From Candidatus Zipacnadia bacterium (GTDB taxonomy: Bacteria; Armatimonadota; Zipacnadia; Zipacnadales; Zipacnadaceae): a DNA stretch of 9,114 nucleotides. Within the stretch, counting starts at the first letter, position 1; each line of letters starts with the position of its first letter. The notes under the pieces were generated by a model. The model saw nothing but the letters and a program-made list of their open reading frames with translations, ran no database searches and was not told where the DNA came from. Positions 7,914 to 9,114 of the stretch are shown here, piece by piece. A program made the position numbers and the translations under genes. The stretch covers positions 1 to 9,114 of the forward strand of contig JALGTD010000043.1 of the NCBI GenBank assembly GCA_029821515.1. Direction: 5' to 3'.

Positions 7914-7969
7914 GCTTCGACTGCTGTGCAGTTATGTGTCCCTGGCCGATGACGGTGTGCGAAATCAGC

Positions 7970-7998
7970 TTGACACCTGCCGCCTAAAAGAGTATATT
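7970..7998 (+). promoter_or_regulatory. Strong sigma-70-type promoter of the GntR-family gene
   Basis: TTGACA (7970-7975), a 17-nt spacer and TATATT (7993-7998, 5 of 6 matches) form a near-consensus promoter. The expected transcript start near 8005 leaves a leader of about 45 nt, with AGGTG (8038-8042) 7 nt before the ATG at 8050. This supports 8050 rather than the in-frame ATG at 7831 as the start. Confidence 0.75.
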
Positions 7999-8008
7999 GG
8001 GTATACTC
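7990..8008. promoter_or_regulatory. Candidate operator: inverted repeat over the -10 and start site of the gntR-type promoter
   Basis: GAGTATATTGGGTATACTC is a perfect 7-bp inverted repeat (7990-7996 and 8002-8008) with a 5-nt spacer. It covers the -10 box and predicted transcription start of the adjacent GntR-family gene. Regulators of this family commonly bind short dyads at their own promoters, so autorepression is the natural inference. Another AGTAT follows at 8009-8013. Confidence 0.6.
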
Positions 8009-8049
8009 AGTATGCAACTTTGTGCTCTATTTTGATCAGGTGTTGCTTA

Positions 8050-8817
8050 ATGTCTCCTCTAGAGCTGGGGCGACTTTCACAGCACAATAGCGAGCCCTTC
8101 TATGTGCAGATAATGCGCATCCTCGAAGAGCAGATTCGCCGGGCCCACTGGAAGCCCGGTGATAGACTTCCCACCCAGCAGCAGCTTGCCGGCCACTTTG
8201 CGGTGAGTCTGGCCCCGGTTAAACAGGCCCTACGCGAGCTGGAAAAGCGCGGTATTGTTTCTCCTCGGCAGGGGCGGGGCACCTATGTGACCGACACTAC
8301 GCCCCTGTTTCAGGAACTTATCGAAAAAGACCGCATCCCGTCTTTCACCCGAGAGATGGCCGAAAGGGGACGTCAGGCCCACTCAGTGATATTGACTTTG
8401 GAGCGGATGTCTCCTGATGATATGCCCAAAGCCAGCGAGCAATTGCAGCTTGCCGCCGCCGACAGTTTGGTGTTTATTGAGCGAGTACGCCTGGCCAATG
8501 GCAACCCTCTAGCTTTGCAGGCCAGCTATTTACCATATAGCCAACTGGCTGAGATAATTGAGCGTGGTCTGGACGGGAAAGAAGCTCTTTCTGAGGTGCT
8601 GCGCGAAGACTTTGGAATTTTGATTACGGCCTCTCATCAGACCATCACTGCCACCGCTGCCACACCTCGTGATGCCGAGCATCTGAATATTCTTGTTGAT
8701 TCACCGCTGCTGCTGGTCGAACGGACTTCATATCTGGATAGTGGTGATCCCATCGAGTTTGTCATTGATCGCCGCCTGCCCGAATTCAATTTTGCTGTGT
8801 GGCTGCGTTGCAGCTAG
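8050..8817 (+). CDS. GntR family (HutC/UTRA subfamily) transcriptional regulator
   Basis: This is a 255-residue cytoplasmic DNA-binding regulator of the usual family length. Residues 16-80 form the GntR winged helix-turn-helix: PFYVQIMRILEEQIRRAHWKPGDRLPTQQQLA, recognition region FAVSLAPVKQALRELEKRGIV, and wing RQGRGTYV. Residues about 95-250 are a UTRA-type ligand-binding domain: PSFTREMAERG, FIERVRLANGNPLALQASYLP, A..EA.HL-like segments, then LLLVERTSYLDSGDPIEF. UTRA domains usually bind small sugars, amino-sugar phosphates or amino-acid derivatives; the ligand cannot be read here. ATG 8050 is chosen over upstream in-frame starts because it follows a good ribosome site and lies downstream of a strong promoter. 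The recognition helix has Leu54 and Lys58 where family members usually have Arg (VSR..VR). It is divergent from the S55 gene and precedes a membrane protein gene; either could be a target. Confidence 0.93.
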   Translation: MSPLELGRLSQHNSEPFYVQIMRILEEQIRRAHWKPGDRLPTQQQLAGHFAVSLAPVKQALRELEKRGIVSPRQGRGTYVTDTTPLFQELIEKDRIPSFTREMAERGRQAHSVILTLERMSPDDMPKASEQLQLAAADSLVFIERVRLANGNPLALQASYLPYSQLAEIIERGLDGKEALSEVLREDFGILITASHQTITATAATPRDAEHLNILVDSPLLLVERTSYLDSGDPIEFVIDRRLPEFNFAVWLRCS

Positions 8818-8829
8818 CTAGGTTGAACT

Positions 8830-8870
8830 GTGGCGTAGCTGCCACCTCAGGTGACTACGCTGGATGGCAG
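8830..8870 (+). other. Overlapping, mutually exclusive inverted repeats in the leader of the downstream membrane gene
   Basis: Three pairings compete here. GTGGC (8830-8834) pairs with GCCAC (8841-8845). GCGTAG (8833-8838) pairs with CTACGC (8855-8860), enclosing CACC/GGTG. CTGCCA (8839-8844) pairs with TGGCAG (8865-8870). No T-run follows, so it is not a standard intrinsic terminator. It may be an attenuator-like or regulator-binding region, or chance; arms are short. Confidence 0.35.
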
Positions 8871-8925
8871 GTAAGAACCGCTACTATCGCGAACTACTGT
8901 CCTTGTCTACCTCAAAGATGTGAGA

Positions 8926-8942
8926 CAGGCTTTGCCTGAGGG
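8926..8942 (+). promoter_or_regulatory. Small hairpin abutting the Shine-Dalgarno of the membrane protein gene
   Basis: CAGGC (8926-8930), TTT and GCCTG (8934-8938) form a perfect 5-bp stem. GAGGG (8938-8942) right after it is the best ribosome site, 8 nt before ATG 8951. The stem could influence ribosome access, though the arms are short. Confidence 0.4.
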
Positions 8943-8950
8943 TATGAGGC

Positions 8951-9114
8951 ATGCGCCGCGGTGGTCTACTTACAATTCTGGTGCTGGTTGGTTTCGGTCT
9001 ACTGCTGTTCTGGCGGGTGTTATTAGCCGGGCAGGTCTTCTTCTGGCATGATGTCACCGTCGCGTATATGCCGCTGCGCAAGCTGGCCCAGGAGGCTATC
9101 CGCTTCGGCCAGCT
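8951..9114 (+). CDS. N-terminus of a polytopic membrane protein (YfhO-like style), 3' truncated by window
   Basis: Fifty-four codons are visible before the window ends. Residues 5-26 form one hydrophobic membrane helix after a short basic start (MRRGG). It is followed by GQVFFWHDVTVAYMPLRKLAQEAIRFGQ. A first helix followed by an aromatic F..(H/R/G)D....Y.P motif on the outer face is typical of YfhO-like and GT-C glycosyltransferase-like membrane proteins, so an envelope glycan role is possible; with so little sequence this is a guess. An in-frame TGA at 8945-8947 fixes the ATG at 8951 as the first start, with GAGGG at suitable spacing. It lies 133 nt after the GntR-type regulator on the same strand and may be co-transcribed; no convincing separate promoter was seen in the gap. 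Confidence 0.75.
   Translation, partial: MRRGGLLTILVLVGFGLLLFWRVLLAGQVFFWHDVTVAYMPLRKLAQEAIRFGQ

Noticed and set aside
7920..7932. Inverted repeat ACTGC-TGT-GCAGT between the divergent promoters
   Set aside because: Five-base arms are expected by chance at this length and it does not overlap either promoter core.
7831..8049. N-terminal extension of the GntR-type regulator from ATG 7831 (73 extra residues)
   Set aside because: It would span the strong promoter at 7970-7998 and add sequence unlike the family; ATG 8050 starts just before the winged-helix domain.
8884..9081. Minus-strand open frame of 65 codons at the right end
   Set aside because: It overlaps the better supported membrane gene and has no family features.

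Overview
The window is a GC-rich bacterial chromosome segment with five genes, apparently from a little-sampled lineage. The best guess is an Armatimonadota-like or similar environmental phylum. This rests only on the style of the large secreted S55/propeller/Ig protein together with ordinary bacterial Shine-Dalgarno and sigma-70-like signals, so it is weak. There is no evidence of a plasmid, prophage, insertion sequence, CRISPR array, tRNA or rRNA.

Layout. Bases 1-2022 (+) hold the C-terminal two thirds of carB, the carbamoyl-phosphate synthase large subunit, cut by the window edge. Bases 2063-2689 (+) hold a small gene of lower GC that resembles the N-terminal module of some restriction-associated or AAA-linked proteins. 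It looks truncated and runs 31 nt into the next gene. Bases 2659-3762 (+) are mtnA (methylthioribose-1-phosphate isomerase), with a TTG start. Facing it, and overlapping its 3' end by 73 bp, is a 1380-codon gene (7832-3690, -). It encodes a secreted protein with a SpoIVB/S55-type protease-like domain, a probable seven-bladed beta-propeller, a beta-sandwich segment, two Ig-like domains and an acidic tail. Divergent from it is a GntR/HutC-type regulator (8050-8817, +). After a 133-nt leader-like gap, the start of a polytopic membrane protein (8951-end, +) runs off the window.

How the parts relate. carB and mtnA are housekeeping genes (pyrimidine/arginine supply and methionine salvage) on the same strand; the small gene between them looks like a foreign or decayed insertion. 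The 217-bp region between the S55 gene and the regulator carries two divergent sigma-70-like promoters. The regulator's own promoter is overlapped by a perfect 7-bp inverted repeat, a good candidate for an autoregulatory operator. The regulator may also control the downstream membrane protein gene.

Most interesting items: (i) in the S55-like domain the Ser motif precedes the His motif, the reverse of SpoIVB; (ii) a perfect 12-bp-arm inverted repeat lies inside the S55 coding region; (iii) a probably truncated restriction-associated module sits between two housekeeping genes. No complete new defence or mobile system is visible.
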